From positions 1 through 64,000 of the forward strand of contig JABFSH010000010.1 in the NCBI GenBank assembly GCA_013140705.1: 64,000 nucleotides of DNA. Reading direction: 5' to 3'. The notes below the pieces were generated by a model. That model saw nothing but the letters and a program-made list of their open reading frames with translations, ran no database searches and was not told the DNA's origin. How positions within the stretch are numbered: the first letter of the stretch is position 1; the number at the start of each line of letters is the position of its first letter. The position numbers and the translations under genes are program-made. This DNA is from Methylococcaceae bacterium (GTDB lineage: Bacteria > Pseudomonadota > Gammaproteobacteria > Methylococcales > Methylomonadaceae). Positions 8,191 through 17,153 of this stretch are shown piece after piece.

Positions 8191-9081
8191 ATGTCTACAC
8201 ACAATAGTTATTACATTCCCAATAAAGCCACTTGGCCTATCGTGGGCACGGTTGGATTATTTTGCTTGCTGGCAGGGTTTGCGAATTATCTGAACGGTTC
8301 AGCAATCGGAGTTACCTGGATGATATTAGGGCTCGGTGTGTTCGTCATTATGCTGGCTGGATGGTTCACTTTACAAGCGATTGAGAGTGAATCGGGTATG
8401 TACAATACCCAGGTTGGAATATCTTATCGTATGGGAATGATGTGGTTTATTTTTTCAGAAATCATGTTCTTTGCCGTATTTTTTGGAACGCTTTGGTACA
8501 CGCGCAATTTATCCGTGCCATGGCTAGGCGGTGAAGGAACAAATGCTGCGACCAGAGAATTTTTATGGCCAACATTCGATGCAATTTGGCCAACGAATGG
8601 ACCAGCGCATCTGGGTGGTAAAATTGTCGATGGAAAATCGACAGGTGAATTTGAGACCATGCATGCCTGGGGTATTCCATTTCTAAATACATTAATTCTG
8701 TTGACCAGTGGTGTAACCTGTACATGGGCACATCACGGCCTACTTGCAAAAAATCGTGATCAATTAATTAAAGGACTGATCGCGACTGTAGTCTTGGGAT
8801 TCCTCTTCGTATCGTTTCAAGCATTTGAATACCATGAAGCTTACACAGAGATGGGGTTGACCTTAGGTTCAGGTATCTATGGATCCACTTTTTTTATGTT
8901 AACCGGGTTTCATGGCTTACATGTTTGTATTGGCGCTATTATTTTAAGTGTTGTATTGTTTCGTAGCTGGAAAGGACACTTTCAGCCAGAAAATCATTTT
9001 GCTTTTGAAGCAGCCGCTTGGTATTGGCACTTCGTCGACGTTGTCTGGCTGGGCTTGTTTATCTTTGTTTACATCATGTAA
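8191..9081 (+). CDS. coxC: Cytochrome c oxidase subunit III
   Basis: The 296-residue protein has seven predicted helices, matching bacterial subunit III, which stabilises subunit I and the proton pathway. Family marks include MMWFIFSEIMFFAVFFGTLWY, the loop WPPxxx-like WPTNGPAHLGG, NTLILLTSGVTCTWAHH, and the last helices GFHGLHVCIGAI and AAWYWHFVDVVWLGLF. It ends 23 bases before a strong terminator, closing the first transcription unit. Confidence 0.97.
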   Translation: MSTHNSYYIPNKATWPIVGTVGLFCLLAGFANYLNGSAIGVTWMILGLGVFVIMLAGWFTLQAIESESGMYNTQVGISYRMGMMWFIFSEIMFFAVFFGTLWYTRNLSVPWLGGEGTNAATREFLWPTFDAIWPTNGPAHLGGKIVDGKSTGEFETMHAWGIPFLNTLILLTSGVTCTWAHHGLLAKNRDQLIKGLIATVVLGFLFVSFQAFEYHEAYTEMGLTLGSGIYGSTFFMLTGFHGLHVCIGAIILSVVLFRSWKGHFQPENHFAFEAAAWYWHFVDVVWLGLFIFVYIM

Positions 9082-9103
9082 ACTCAACAAAACAGACACA
9101 AAG

Positions 9104-9133
9104 AAAGCGCTGCCAGTGCAGCGCTTTTTTTTT
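9104..9133 (+). terminator. Rho-independent terminator after coxC
   Basis: A 10-bp stem (AAAGCGCTGC/GCAGCGCTTT) with a CAGT loop is followed by a run of T to 9133. It is placed right after coxC and upstream of the convergent DUF2909 gene. Confidence 0.85.
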
Positions 9134-9143
9134 GCCGATTTGG

Positions 9144-9398
9144 TTATTTGAGTTGATTTGCTTGGATTTGTTTGTTTATCTGCATTTGAGTGCCTATCCC
9201 ACTGGGTTTGAAAAGACCTGTTCCAATTGCAATAAAAACAAATAAAAATAATATTATTGAAAGAATGATTCTATAGGTTAAAGCTTTAACAGTGTTTTGA
9301 GATTGTTCCTGGCCATTATGTTTAACTAGGTGAAACAGGGCTGATCCTAGGCTAAATATGATTAGCATAAATGCAAGGATTACGATGCTCTTAATCAT
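9144..9398 (-). CDS. DUF2909-like twin-transmembrane small protein
   Basis: The 84-residue protein has two hydrophobic helices (IKSIVILAFMLIIFSLGSALFHLV and YRIILSIILFLFVFIAIGTGLF) joined by a short polar loop. This is the layout of DUF2909 twin-membrane proteins found inside proteobacterial cox clusters between subunit III and SURF1. It is transcribed against the rest of the cluster. Function is unknown; a link to oxidase assembly is inferred from conserved position. Confidence 0.75.
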   Translation of the reverse strand: MIKSIVILAFMLIIFSLGSALFHLVKHNGQEQSQNTVKALTYRIILSIILFLFVFIAIGTGLFKPSGIGTQMQINKQIQANQLK

Positions 9399-9477
9399 TA
9401 TGATAGTTATTTTAAAGTAAAGCGGCCATTTTCAATTATTCGGACTTAATTGCCAAGTTATTTGATCAACAAATCTC

Positions 9478-10209
9478 ATGAAAAAAAACCACTACAAAAT
9501 TAGGATTCAAAAAATCCCATGTATTGTGTATTTGTGTTTATTGCCATTGCTGATTACCTTGGGTTTTTGGCAATTGCATCGAGCCGAGGAAAAGCAAATA
9601 TTAATGAACAGTCAGAAAAAAGCTGCCAAAACTGAAACATTGCAATTATCTATATCAAGTAATAGTGATATCGATTCCATCCGCTACCAGACGGTAATTG
9701 CACAAGGTCATTATGATGCACATCATCAGTTTTTAATTGATAATCAAATTAAAGGCGGAAAAGTTGGATATTTTGTACTAACACCTTTGATATTGAAGGA
9801 TGAAAAAATAGCTATTTTAGTCAATAGAGGCTGGCTGCCATTAAATCAGGATCGTAGAATTTTACCTGAGGTCAAAGTGCCTGAACATTTTCGCGATGTT
9901 GAAGGGCGTGTAAATCGCTTTCCAAGTGTTGGTATAAAGTTAGCTGGGGCAGAAATTCCGACAGACGCATGGCCATCGGTTGTACAAGTAGTCGATAGTG
10001 AGATTTTGGCTAAAAAATTAGGTTACCCGTTATTTAACTTCCAAATGGAGTTAAATAATAATGCTCCGGATGGCTTTATACGGGAATGGCAAACACCCCC
10101 CCCCATGCAGCCTGAACAACATCAGGCTTATGCCATACAATGGTTTGCATTGGCATTAACGTTAACTATTGGATTTATCGTTTTTAGCATAAAAAAGATC
10201 AATGAGTAA
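9478..10209 (+). CDS. SURF1 family oxidase assembly protein
   Basis: The 243-residue protein has the SURF1 layout of two membrane helices flanking a periplasmic domain. The N-terminal helix is followed by LGFWQLHRAEEKQILM, the conserved LGxWQxxR motif. Other marks are YFVLTPLILKDEKIAILVNRGWLP and the second helix near the C-terminus (YAIQWFALALTLTIGFIVF), with HQAYAIQWF as the family motif. SURF1 helps insert heme a into subunit I. It overlaps the next gene by 8 bases. Confidence 0.93.
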   Translation: MKKNHYKIRIQKIPCIVYLCLLPLLITLGFWQLHRAEEKQILMNSQKKAAKTETLQLSISSNSDIDSIRYQTVIAQGHYDAHHQFLIDNQIKGGKVGYFVLTPLILKDEKIAILVNRGWLPLNQDRRILPEVKVPEHFRDVEGRVNRFPSVGIKLAGAEIPTDAWPSVVQVVDSEILAKKLGYPLFNFQMELNNNAPDGFIREWQTPPPMQPEQHQAYAIQWFALALTLTIGFIVFSIKKINE

Positions 10210-10939
10210 TCAACAAAAAAAGAATCGACGATTAATAATCTTTATTTTCGGGATGTCTATCATTCCATTTTTGATTGCGTGGATATTCACAAAGAATTCG
10301 TCGTTATTATCCAACAAGACTAACCATGGTCAGTTAATCAGCCCTGTTATTAGTACGGAACGCTCAGATTTCAGTGGCTTTGATAGTTTTTCATCGGAAA
10401 ACATTAATGAATTAACAGGACATTGGCTAATAGTCAATGTCATTCCTACAAACCACTGTAATGCTCGTTGTCTTGATGCATTGCTTAAAACCAGGCAAAT
10501 AAGATTAATGCTTAATAAAGACTTGCCCAGGACACGGCGTGTAGTGATTGTATTTGAAAAAGTTGTTCCCGAGATTTCAACTCAATGGTGGCTCAAAGAT
10601 GCATTATTATGGCGTTTGCGAGACAACGAAAACAAAGAGAGTGCATTGCAATTCACTCGTATGCTTCAAGAAGAAAATAGCATGGAAGAGGCGCTAATTG
10701 AAAAATTGATCGGGAGCGATAATAAAGCCCATGCACTTAATTCGGATCTAATTCGGGTTGTGCCGAATGATTCTGTGCGAAAAAAAATCACTCAACTTAA
10801 TAAGGGCGGGATAAACGATGGGATGCTTTTTTTAATCGATCCATTGGGTAATATAATGATGCACTATGAACCGGGTTTTGATCCATACAAAGTTAAAAGT
10901 GATCTCACGCATTTATTGCGGATATCACAAATCGGTTAA
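10202..10939 (+). CDS. SCO-like membrane-anchored thioredoxin-fold protein of the cox cluster
   Basis: The 245-residue protein has an N-terminal membrane anchor (LIIFIFGMSIIPFLIAWIF) and then a periplasmic domain. The segment HCNARCLDALL contains a CxxxC pair like the copper-binding CxxxC of SCO1/SenC, and the end GMLFLIDPLGNIMMHYEPGFDP resembles the SCO/peroxiredoxin strand. Otherwise the sequence is strongly diverged. Genes of this type lie between surf1 and ctaA in many gammaproteobacteria and are thought to assist CuA assembly. Overlap with surf1 and 11 bases to ctaA-ftsY indicate one operon. Confidence 0.65.
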   Translation: MSNQQKKNRRLIIFIFGMSIIPFLIAWIFTKNSSLLSNKTNHGQLISPVISTERSDFSGFDSFSSENINELTGHWLIVNVIPTNHCNARCLDALLKTRQIRLMLNKDLPRTRRVVIVFEKVVPEISTQWWLKDALLWRLRDNENKESALQFTRMLQEENSMEEALIEKLIGSDNKAHALNSDLIRVVPNDSVRKKITQLNKGGINDGMLFLIDPLGNIMMHYEPGFDPYKVKSDLTHLLRISQIG

Positions 10940-10950
10940 CGGAAAATTAG

Positions 10951-12954
10951 ATGTTTAGAAATGTAGTACTTATTAGCGTTGTTTTAGCATTACTGGTTAT
11001 CTTGGCAGGTTCGTTCGTGCGATTGTCGGGATCTGAATTGGCATGCCCGGATTGGCCTGCTTGTTTCGGTCAGATTACTCTCAATGATGAATCGGACTTT
11101 AGTGCAAGGGCAAAATTATTATTTCCGGATTATTCAGTAGATTTTGAAAAAGTATCAAAAGTAATTGGACATCGTTACCTGACGGCTTTCCTATCCTTGT
11201 TGGTAATTTTGCTAAATTTATTTTCATGGCGCAAGCAGCACTATCGTTTAGCGGCATTCGCGGCAACCACCAGTCTTATACTGTTACTAGCGGGACAGGT
11301 AATTTTGAGCGTAAGCTTAGTAAAATTGCATGCCATGCCGTTGATTTCCGGCGCTCATTTGATGGTCAGCATTCTGATTTTCTGGCTTCTTTTTTGGTTA
11401 TATTTACGCTCGCAAGCGTCTTTATCGGCTATGACATCAAGTAGCGGGCCATTAGGGTTAAGTCGATTTGTTTCACTTATACTGTTACTACAAATTATCC
11501 TGGGGATCTGGGTTAGTGTTAATCAAGCGGGCTTAGCGTGCCAAGACTTCCCGACCTGTAATGGTGAATGGTGGCCTAAAGCAGATTATAAAAACGGAGT
11601 AAATATCTTTTATGGCCTGTTTACTGGGGATACCGGCATTATTTCGCTTGAAGCGCAAGTAGCGGTTAACTGGTTGCACAGAGTAGGCAGCCTTATTTCT
11701 TTCGCTTTATTTTTATGTCTGATCATAAAATCGGTTGCGTCAAGCTCTTCTAAGCCGATCAGACGATCAGGCTTGTTTTTAAGTGTGTTAGTATTGATTC
11801 AACTGGCTACAACCATCGTTGGCATTAAAACAGGTATGTCAATTGGGCTAGCTTTGGCGCATGAAGTTAGTTCAGTATTACTGATGCTACCGCTAATCAG
11901 CATCAGTTTTTATAGCCGATATAGTTTAGTTGATCTTGAACAGCCGGTTATTGAATATAAACCCAAGCCAGAAATTACTGAAGCTAAGATAGAAACTCTG
12001 TCGGTGGAAGACTTATATGTCGAACCGCCACAGGAGTCGCTTTTATCCAGACTAAAGCTTCAATTAAAACGGACCCGGACAGGATTAGGCGGCATACTGG
12101 CCAGTTTGCCATTCGGTGAAAAAGACATCAACGATGACTTGCTGGAAGAAATTGAAGCCAGTTTAATCATGGCTGATGTCGGTATTGATACGACAAGCAG
12201 TATCATCAATCGATTGACCCAACAACTAGAACGCCTGCAATTGCGTGACGGCTTAGCGTTATCAGCCACTTTAAAGCAAGAATTGTTAAGCATACTCAAG
12301 CCTTGTAATAAACCATTACTCATTCCGGAACAAAATAAACCGTTTGTCATTTTGGTCGTCGGTGTTAATGGTGCCGGTAAAACAACAACGATTGGTAAAT
12401 TGGCCAAGCGATTGCAGGCTCAAGGTCGAAGTGTCATGCTGGCGGCAGGTGACACTTTTAGAGCTGCGGCTGTCGAACAGTTGCAAGTTTGGGGTGAGCG
12501 TAACAACATTCATGTAGTCGCCCAACATACAGGTGCTGATTCGGCATCGGTCATTTACGATGGTTTACAATCCGCTCAAGCCAAGGGAGTTGATGTATTG
12601 ATTGCGGATACGGCTGGTAGATTGCACACCAAATCAAATTTGATGGATGAATTGAAAAAGGTGAAACGCATTATGGGCAAACTGGATGAGTCTGCTCCCC
12701 ATGAGGTGTTATTGGTATTGGATGCCGGTACTGGCCAAAATGCCTTATCGCAGGCTAAACTTTTTAATGAAACAGTAAAATTAACGGGCTTGGTCTTGAC
12801 AAAACTGGATGGTACAGCAAAAGGCGGCGTGATATTTGCCTTAGCGAAACAAACGGGCATTCCGATTCGCTATATTGGTATTGGTGAAGGTATCGATGAT
12901 TTACAAGATTTTGATGCAGAAAACTTTGTTGATGCGCTTTTTGTCAAAGATTAA
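10951..12954 (+). CDS. ctaA-ftsY: Heme A synthase (CtaA/COX15) fused to SRP receptor FtsY
   Basis: One 667-residue frame joins two normally separate proteins. Residues 1-325 are a complete eight-helix heme A synthase: heme-ligand histidines His74 (GHRYL), His136 (GAHLM), His243 (WLHRVG) and His304 (AHEVSS), and two extracytoplasmic Cys pairs (Cys32/38 and Cys197/203). A linker of about 35 residues rich in Glu follows. Residues 362-667 are a complete FtsY NG domain: N helices, G1 GVNGAGKTTT (471-480), DTFRAAA, G3 DTAGR (553-557) and G4 TKLD (617-620). The usual acidic A domain of FtsY is missing. CtaA ends in the cytoplasm, where FtsY works, so the topology fits. No stop lies between the parts. 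An internal GTG at 12004 is in frame but has no clear ribosome binding site. ftsE and ftsX follow, as expected after ftsY; ctaB and sco, usual after ctaA, are absent. Confidence 0.9.
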   Translation: MFRNVVLISVVLALLVILAGSFVRLSGSELACPDWPACFGQITLNDESDFSARAKLLFPDYSVDFEKVSKVIGHRYLTAFLSLLVILLNLFSWRKQHYRLAAFAATTSLILLLAGQVILSVSLVKLHAMPLISGAHLMVSILIFWLLFWLYLRSQASLSAMTSSSGPLGLSRFVSLILLLQIILGIWVSVNQAGLACQDFPTCNGEWWPKADYKNGVNIFYGLFTGDTGIISLEAQVAVNWLHRVGSLISFALFLCLIIKSVASSSSKPIRRSGLFLSVLVLIQLATTIVGIKTGMSIGLALAHEVSSVLLMLPLISISFYSRYSLVDLEQPVIEYKPKPEITEAKIETLSVEDLYVEPPQESLLSRLKLQLKRTRTGLGGILASLPFGEKDINDDLLEEIEASLIMADVGIDTTSSIINRLTQQLERLQLRDGLALSATLKQELLSILKPCNKPLLIPEQNKPFVILVVGVNGAGKTTTIGKLAKRLQAQGRSVMLAAGDTFRAAAVEQLQVWGERNNIHVVAQHTGADSASVIYDGLQSAQAKGVDVLIADTAGRLHTKSNLMDELKKVKRIMGKLDESAPHEVLLVLDAGTGQNALSQAKLFNETVKLTGLVLTKLDGTAKGGVIFALAKQTGIPIRYIGIGEGIDDLQDFDAENFVDALFVKD

Positions 12955-12960
12955 AGCAAC

Positions 12961-13620
12961 ATGCTAAAGTTCGAGAACGTCTGTATGCGCTATCCCGAGG
13001 TTGGCGATGTATTGCGCAATATCAGTTTTCATTTGCAGCACGGTGAAATTGCCTTTCTGACTGGCCACTCGGGGGCCGGTAAAAGCACCTTGCTAAAGCT
13101 GATTACCATTATGGAACGTTGTAGCCGAGGCCATATTTTTTTAGACGGACAGGATCTTACTTACGCCAAAGAAAGACATATCCCTTATTTGCGAAGAAAA
13201 GTCGGATTTATCTTTCAAGATTATAAATTGCTTCAGGATCGAACCGTTTTTGATAATGTGGCCTTGCCTTTGGTCATAGCCGGTTTCGGGCATCTGGAGG
13301 TGTCTCGCAGGGTGCGAGCCGCTCTGGATAAGGTTGGGTTGGCGGGTAAAGAAAAAAAATATCCTGTAGCCCTGTCCGGTGGAGAACAACAGAGAGTTGG
13401 CATCGCTCGAGCAGTTGTCAATAAACCGCCATTAATCATTGCTGACGAACCGACAGGAAATCTTGATCCGGAGTTGTCAGCTGAAATTATGGGCTTGTTC
13501 GAGAAATTCCAGCAGGTCGGTGTTACCGTATTAATAGCTTCACATGATATTTCGTTGATATCGCAATTGAATCACCGGGTCTTAAAACTGGATCATGGTC
13601 AATTGGTGTCCAGCAAATGA
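12961..13620 (+). CDS. ftsE: Cell division ATP-binding protein FtsE
   Basis: The 219-residue ABC ATPase of the FtsEX complex couples septal peptidoglycan hydrolase activation to division. It has Walker A GHSGAGKST, Q-loop FIFQDYKLL, signature LSGGEQQR, Walker B LIIADEPTGNLDP and the H-switch SHD. It starts 6 bases after the ctaA-ftsY stop and overlaps ftsX by 4 bases. This ftsY-ftsE-ftsX order is the classical one. Confidence 0.96.
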   Translation: MLKFENVCMRYPEVGDVLRNISFHLQHGEIAFLTGHSGAGKSTLLKLITIMERCSRGHIFLDGQDLTYAKERHIPYLRRKVGFIFQDYKLLQDRTVFDNVALPLVIAGFGHLEVSRRVRAALDKVGLAGKEKKYPVALSGGEQQRVGIARAVVNKPPLIIADEPTGNLDPELSAEIMGLFEKFQQVGVTVLIASHDISLISQLNHRVLKLDHGQLVSSK

Positions 13621-14624
13621 TGAAGCCTGTTCAAAAAAAATATTATAAAAAGCCGCTTAAACCGGAAATTCGTCGAACAAAATCTGCGGGTGGCAATTTT
13701 ATCGACAAATTGCATGCTTACCGCGATCAACATGCTCAAGCACTGTTCTCAAGTCTTGGTCGCTTGGTAGCTTCACCGTTTACTTCTTTGATGACGATTA
13801 CAGTATTGGCAATTGCGATTTCGTTGGCAAGCGGGTTTTATTTGCTGGTAATCAATTTGCAGCAGGTGGCTGGGAATTTGAAAGCAAGTGATCAAATATC
13901 CTTATTTTTGCGATATGAAATTTCGGATAGTTTTGCTGATAAGTTTGCTGAAACTATCAAGCGCAACCCGAATGTTCAGCAAGTCAAATTAATTTCCAGA
14001 AAGGAAGCGCTAGAGGAGTTTAAAACCTTTAGCGGTTTTGGCTCAGCAATTGACGTCATGGAATCGAATCCTTTACCCATTGTCGTACAAGTCACTCCCA
14101 AGATGACACTCGATGACAAGGGGAGTTTTCAACATTTGCTGGAGAGTTTTAAGCAGGCTCCGGAAGTTGATATTGCTCAAGTTGACATGCAGTGGCTTGA
14201 GAGACTGGAGCTGATATTGGAGGTAGCTCGACGGGGTGCAACATTATTGAGTGGCTTATTAGGCATTGGGGTTTTGTTTATCATTGGCAACACCATTCGT
14301 CTTGAGCTGCACAATCGTCGGGATGAAGTCATTATTGCCAAATTGGTAGGAGCCACTAATGCTTTTATCCAGAGACCATTTCTATATAGCGGTTTCTGGA
14401 TTGGCTTTATCTCGGGTGTAGCGGCATGGTTCATAGTAACTGGGATGATGCTGCTGTTATGGCAATCGGTCGATAAGCTATCCCGGCTTTATGGCGGCAC
14501 TTTCCATATGCTATTTTTAAGTTTTTCAGAAACGCTAACGCTGTTATTAATTTCTTCTTTACTCGGGATTTTAGGGGCTTGGGGCGTTTTGGTTTATCAG
14601 CTTCGGCATACAAAACCTGTTTGA
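13617..14624 (+). CDS. ftsX: Cell division protein FtsX
   Basis: The 335-residue partner of FtsE has four predicted membrane helices: about 55-80 (SLMTITVLAIAISLASGFYLL), then near 205-230, 255-285 and 300-325. A large periplasmic loop (about 85-195) lies between the first two helices, where FtsX contacts murein hydrolase activators. LEL-HNRRDEVIIAKLVGATNAFIQRPF is the conserved FtsX coupling segment. The start overlaps the ftsE stop. The usual downstream rpoH is not here. Confidence 0.94.
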   Translation: MMKPVQKKYYKKPLKPEIRRTKSAGGNFIDKLHAYRDQHAQALFSSLGRLVASPFTSLMTITVLAIAISLASGFYLLVINLQQVAGNLKASDQISLFLRYEISDSFADKFAETIKRNPNVQQVKLISRKEALEEFKTFSGFGSAIDVMESNPLPIVVQVTPKMTLDDKGSFQHLLESFKQAPEVDIAQVDMQWLERLELILEVARRGATLLSGLLGIGVLFIIGNTIRLELHNRRDEVIIAKLVGATNAFIQRPFLYSGFWIGFISGVAAWFIVTGMMLLLWQSVDKLSRLYGGTFHMLFLSFSETLTLLLISSLLGILGAWGVLVYQLRHTKPV

Positions 14625-14859
14625 TTCGTTCAGAAATAGCGCTCAATTCCCATTTTTTAACACACGTCCTAATCAAATATTAAGCATTAAATCGATTTAA
14701 GGCTCATCTTAATAAATTTTCTGTTTGAGCTATACTTCAAAGCCATACAACAGCCTTAACATTCTTTATCTATCATATTATTTCGTTCTAAAACAGGTAG
14801 GTTATCATGTCTATGAAGATGAATTCGGTTGTTAAACTTACAACTACTAGGCGAGCATC

Positions 14860-15321
14860 GTGGAATTCGCATCATTAGCTGGTTTTGTATTCGCCGTTTC
14901 TATTGTTACGTGAGCTATCATGGCAAGTGGCCCGTTTACTCTGTTTATCGATGGTCCCTCTGTTGCAATTGTTTTTGGAGGTATGTTTGGGATATCTTTA
15001 TTGTGAATTTCCCTGACTGATTTTCAGCTTTCTTTTACAGTAGTCACAGATGCCTTTGTAAAATGGAGAGATGACCCGTTAGTATTGAGTGAAACTTCTG
15101 TGAGGATGGCCGAAATCGCGAGAAAAATGCAATATAAGCTTTGGAATATAGAAATTTCAGATTCCATATCTAAAAAAGGGTCTGGATATAAGGTTGATGG
15201 TTTCAATCCGGAATTCGTAAAAATACTTTTAATGCAAGAAATCAATCAAGTAGTTGTCAGAAATGAGGTGGGGCAAAATATGTGGAAGGCATTGACCATC
15301 AGGCAGAAAAAATTAATGTGA
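14860..15321 (+). pseudogene. pomA: Decayed flagellar motor stator gene (motA/pomA)
   Basis: From the GTG at 14860 the sequence reads EFASLAGFVFAVSIVT, stop (TGA 14911), AIMASGPFTLFIDGPSVAIV, FGGMFGISLL, stop. This matches the first two helices and the D-PS-x-x-IVxGG signature of MotA/PomA. After a frame change, 15085-15321 gives MAEIARK...SKKGSGYKVDGFNPEFVKILLMQEI, the cytoplasmic loop of MotA. The last two helices and motB are missing. At least two stops, a frame change and truncation make it non-functional. The following 165 bases up to the PilZ gene contain no intact gene. Confidence 0.6.
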
Positions 15322-15486
15322 ATCTTATAAAATCTAAATTAACTATGGATTGGTAACAGTAGAGACAAATGGTCTACAGATTGAGACCATCCTGGTTCAG
15401 GAAGATCCCTACGTTAATACTGGGTTAGAAAAAGCCATTAGTAACTGATTCAACGATGAATGTGAAGCAATAGAGGACTTAGTATT

Positions 15487-16089
15487 GTGAGTAAAAATAA
15501 TGTAATTAAGTCAGAAGAGCGTCGGCAATTCTTTCGAGTTGAAGATGAGGTAAATCTTGTCTATGTCAAAATTGATGAAAAAAATGTCATCGAAGGCAGT
15601 TATGTAAGTGAAAATATTTTGGGTAATTGGCCTTTATCAGCGGCTCTTGAAATGGTCGCGCAGGAATCAGCATTGTTGTTGCACAAAGTGGGTAAAAGTA
15701 ACCCGGATGTGGCAGATTACTTGAGGCTAATCGATAATAAAATTGAATTACTTGCTCAGGCAATGGTAATGCAGAGCGGGCAATTTAATCAAAATAACGT
15801 ACGAAACGCGAATCTCAGTGCCACAGGTATTGCCTTTGAAAGTGAGGACGCTTTTCAGGAAGGCGATTATCTCGAAATAAAAATACTTTTGGTCAACAGC
15901 ATGGCTGTGATTATCGCTTTAGGTAAGGTGGTCTATTGTAAAAATCACGAACCTGGTGCAGGCCGTTATCCAAATACTATCGGCGTTGATTATGTCAGCA
16001 TCAAAGACCAGGATAGGGAATTATTGATTAAACATGTAGTCAAAAGGCAGTTGCAACAAATACGAGACAGTAAGGAAAACAAGCCTTAA
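15487..16089 (+). CDS. PilZ-domain protein (probable c-di-GMP receptor)
   Basis: The 200-residue protein carries the two c-di-GMP-binding motifs of PilZ: the arginine motif ERRQFFR near residues 11-17 and NLSATG (N-x-S-x-x-G type) near 112-117. They are separated by a long helical insert (about 50-100), as in the family of proteobacterial PilZ proteins with an N-terminal half-barrel. GTG start at 15487. It follows the decayed pomA, so an earlier link to motility control is possible, but no target is visible. Confidence 0.75.
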   Translation: MSKNNVIKSEERRQFFRVEDEVNLVYVKIDEKNVIEGSYVSENILGNWPLSAALEMVAQESALLLHKVGKSNPDVADYLRLIDNKIELLAQAMVMQSGQFNQNNVRNANLSATGIAFESEDAFQEGDYLEIKILLVNSMAVIIALGKVVYCKNHEPGAGRYPNTIGVDYVSIKDQDRELLIKHVVKRQLQQIRDSKENKP

Positions 16090-16160
16090 GCCAATAAAAG
16101 TTGCAGTCGAATCGGGTTTGTGGAATAAATACTTACTTTTTTGTAAATTGAGCCAAAGTT

Positions 16161-17153
16161 TTGCATATTTCGCAAAGACAAAAATCCATTATTAAATTGT
16201 TGGCAGATGGTGCGTTTCATTCGGGTACCGAGTTGGCAGCAACACTTGGAGTAAGCCGATCCGCTGTGTGGAAACAAATAAACGGATTGTCAGACTTAGG
16301 ATTAGGCTACGCAAGTGTTTCCGGCAAGGGCTATCGGCTTGAGAAGCCATTGGAATTGCTGTCTCAGGATCAAATCTATCAGGGAATAAATAGTAATACC
16401 AGGGAATTAATTTCATCGTTTGAAATTCATGATCAAATCAATTCCACCAATAGTTATTTAATGGCTTGTGCTCGCAATAATGCACCCTCCGGCCTTATTT
16501 GTATGGCTGAACATCAAATAGCGGGCAAAGGGCGGCGAGGAAGGCACTGGGTTTCTCCTTTTGGAAATAATATCTATCTGTCAATACTCTGGCGCTTTCA
16601 ACAAAGTGGTCCTGAAGTGCTTTCCGGTTTAAGTTTGGCCATTGGTATAGCCGTCATTCGAGCATTAAAGCAGCACCATATTCACAACATCGAACTCAAG
16701 TGGCCTAATGATATTTACAGCCAAGGAAAAAAATTGGGCGGGATCCTGGTTGAAGTGTCAGGCGAAAGCGAGGGGCCGTGTGTCGCCATTATCGGTTTGG
16801 GACTCAATCTGTATTTATCAGAAACTGAGGCTGTTACCATCACTCAGGCATGGACGGATTTAACTAAGGTAAGCGGTCAAAACCGATTGCCCAGAAATCA
16901 ATTGGTAGGGACGTTATTGAATCAACTGATTGCGGTAATCTCAGGTTATGAAGAGGTAGGAATAAAAGCCTATCTTGATGAATGGCGTACTTATGATTGT
17001 TTGAAAAACAGGCAGGCGACCATGCGCTTAGCCAATCAACAAATCAATGGCATTGTTGAAGGCATAGACAGTAACGGATTGCTCTTGATAAAACGTCCGG
17101 ATGGAACGGTACAAGCGTTTGCATCCGGTGAAGTGACGTTCAATTCTGAATGA
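16161..17153 (+). CDS. birA: Biotin-protein ligase / biotin operon repressor BirA
   Basis: The 330-residue bifunctional protein attaches biotin to acetyl-CoA carboxylase carrier protein and can repress biotin genes. An N-terminal winged helix (about 5-60: GTELAATLGVSRSAVWKQINGL) is followed by the ligase domain, with biotinyl-AMP motif GKGRRGRHWVSPFGNN, KWPNDIY and GGILVEVSGE, and a C-terminal SH3-like domain (NGIVEGIDSNGLLLI). The start appears to be TTG at 16161. The stop overlaps coaX (ATGA). Confidence 0.95.
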   Translation: MHISQRQKSIIKLLADGAFHSGTELAATLGVSRSAVWKQINGLSDLGLGYASVSGKGYRLEKPLELLSQDQIYQGINSNTRELISSFEIHDQINSTNSYLMACARNNAPSGLICMAEHQIAGKGRRGRHWVSPFGNNIYLSILWRFQQSGPEVLSGLSLAIGIAVIRALKQHHIHNIELKWPNDIYSQGKKLGGILVEVSGESEGPCVAIIGLGLNLYLSETEAVTITQAWTDLTKVSGQNRLPRNQLVGTLLNQLIAVISGYEEVGIKAYLDEWRTYDCLKNRQATMRLANQQINGIVEGIDSNGLLLIKRPDGTVQAFASGEVTFNSE

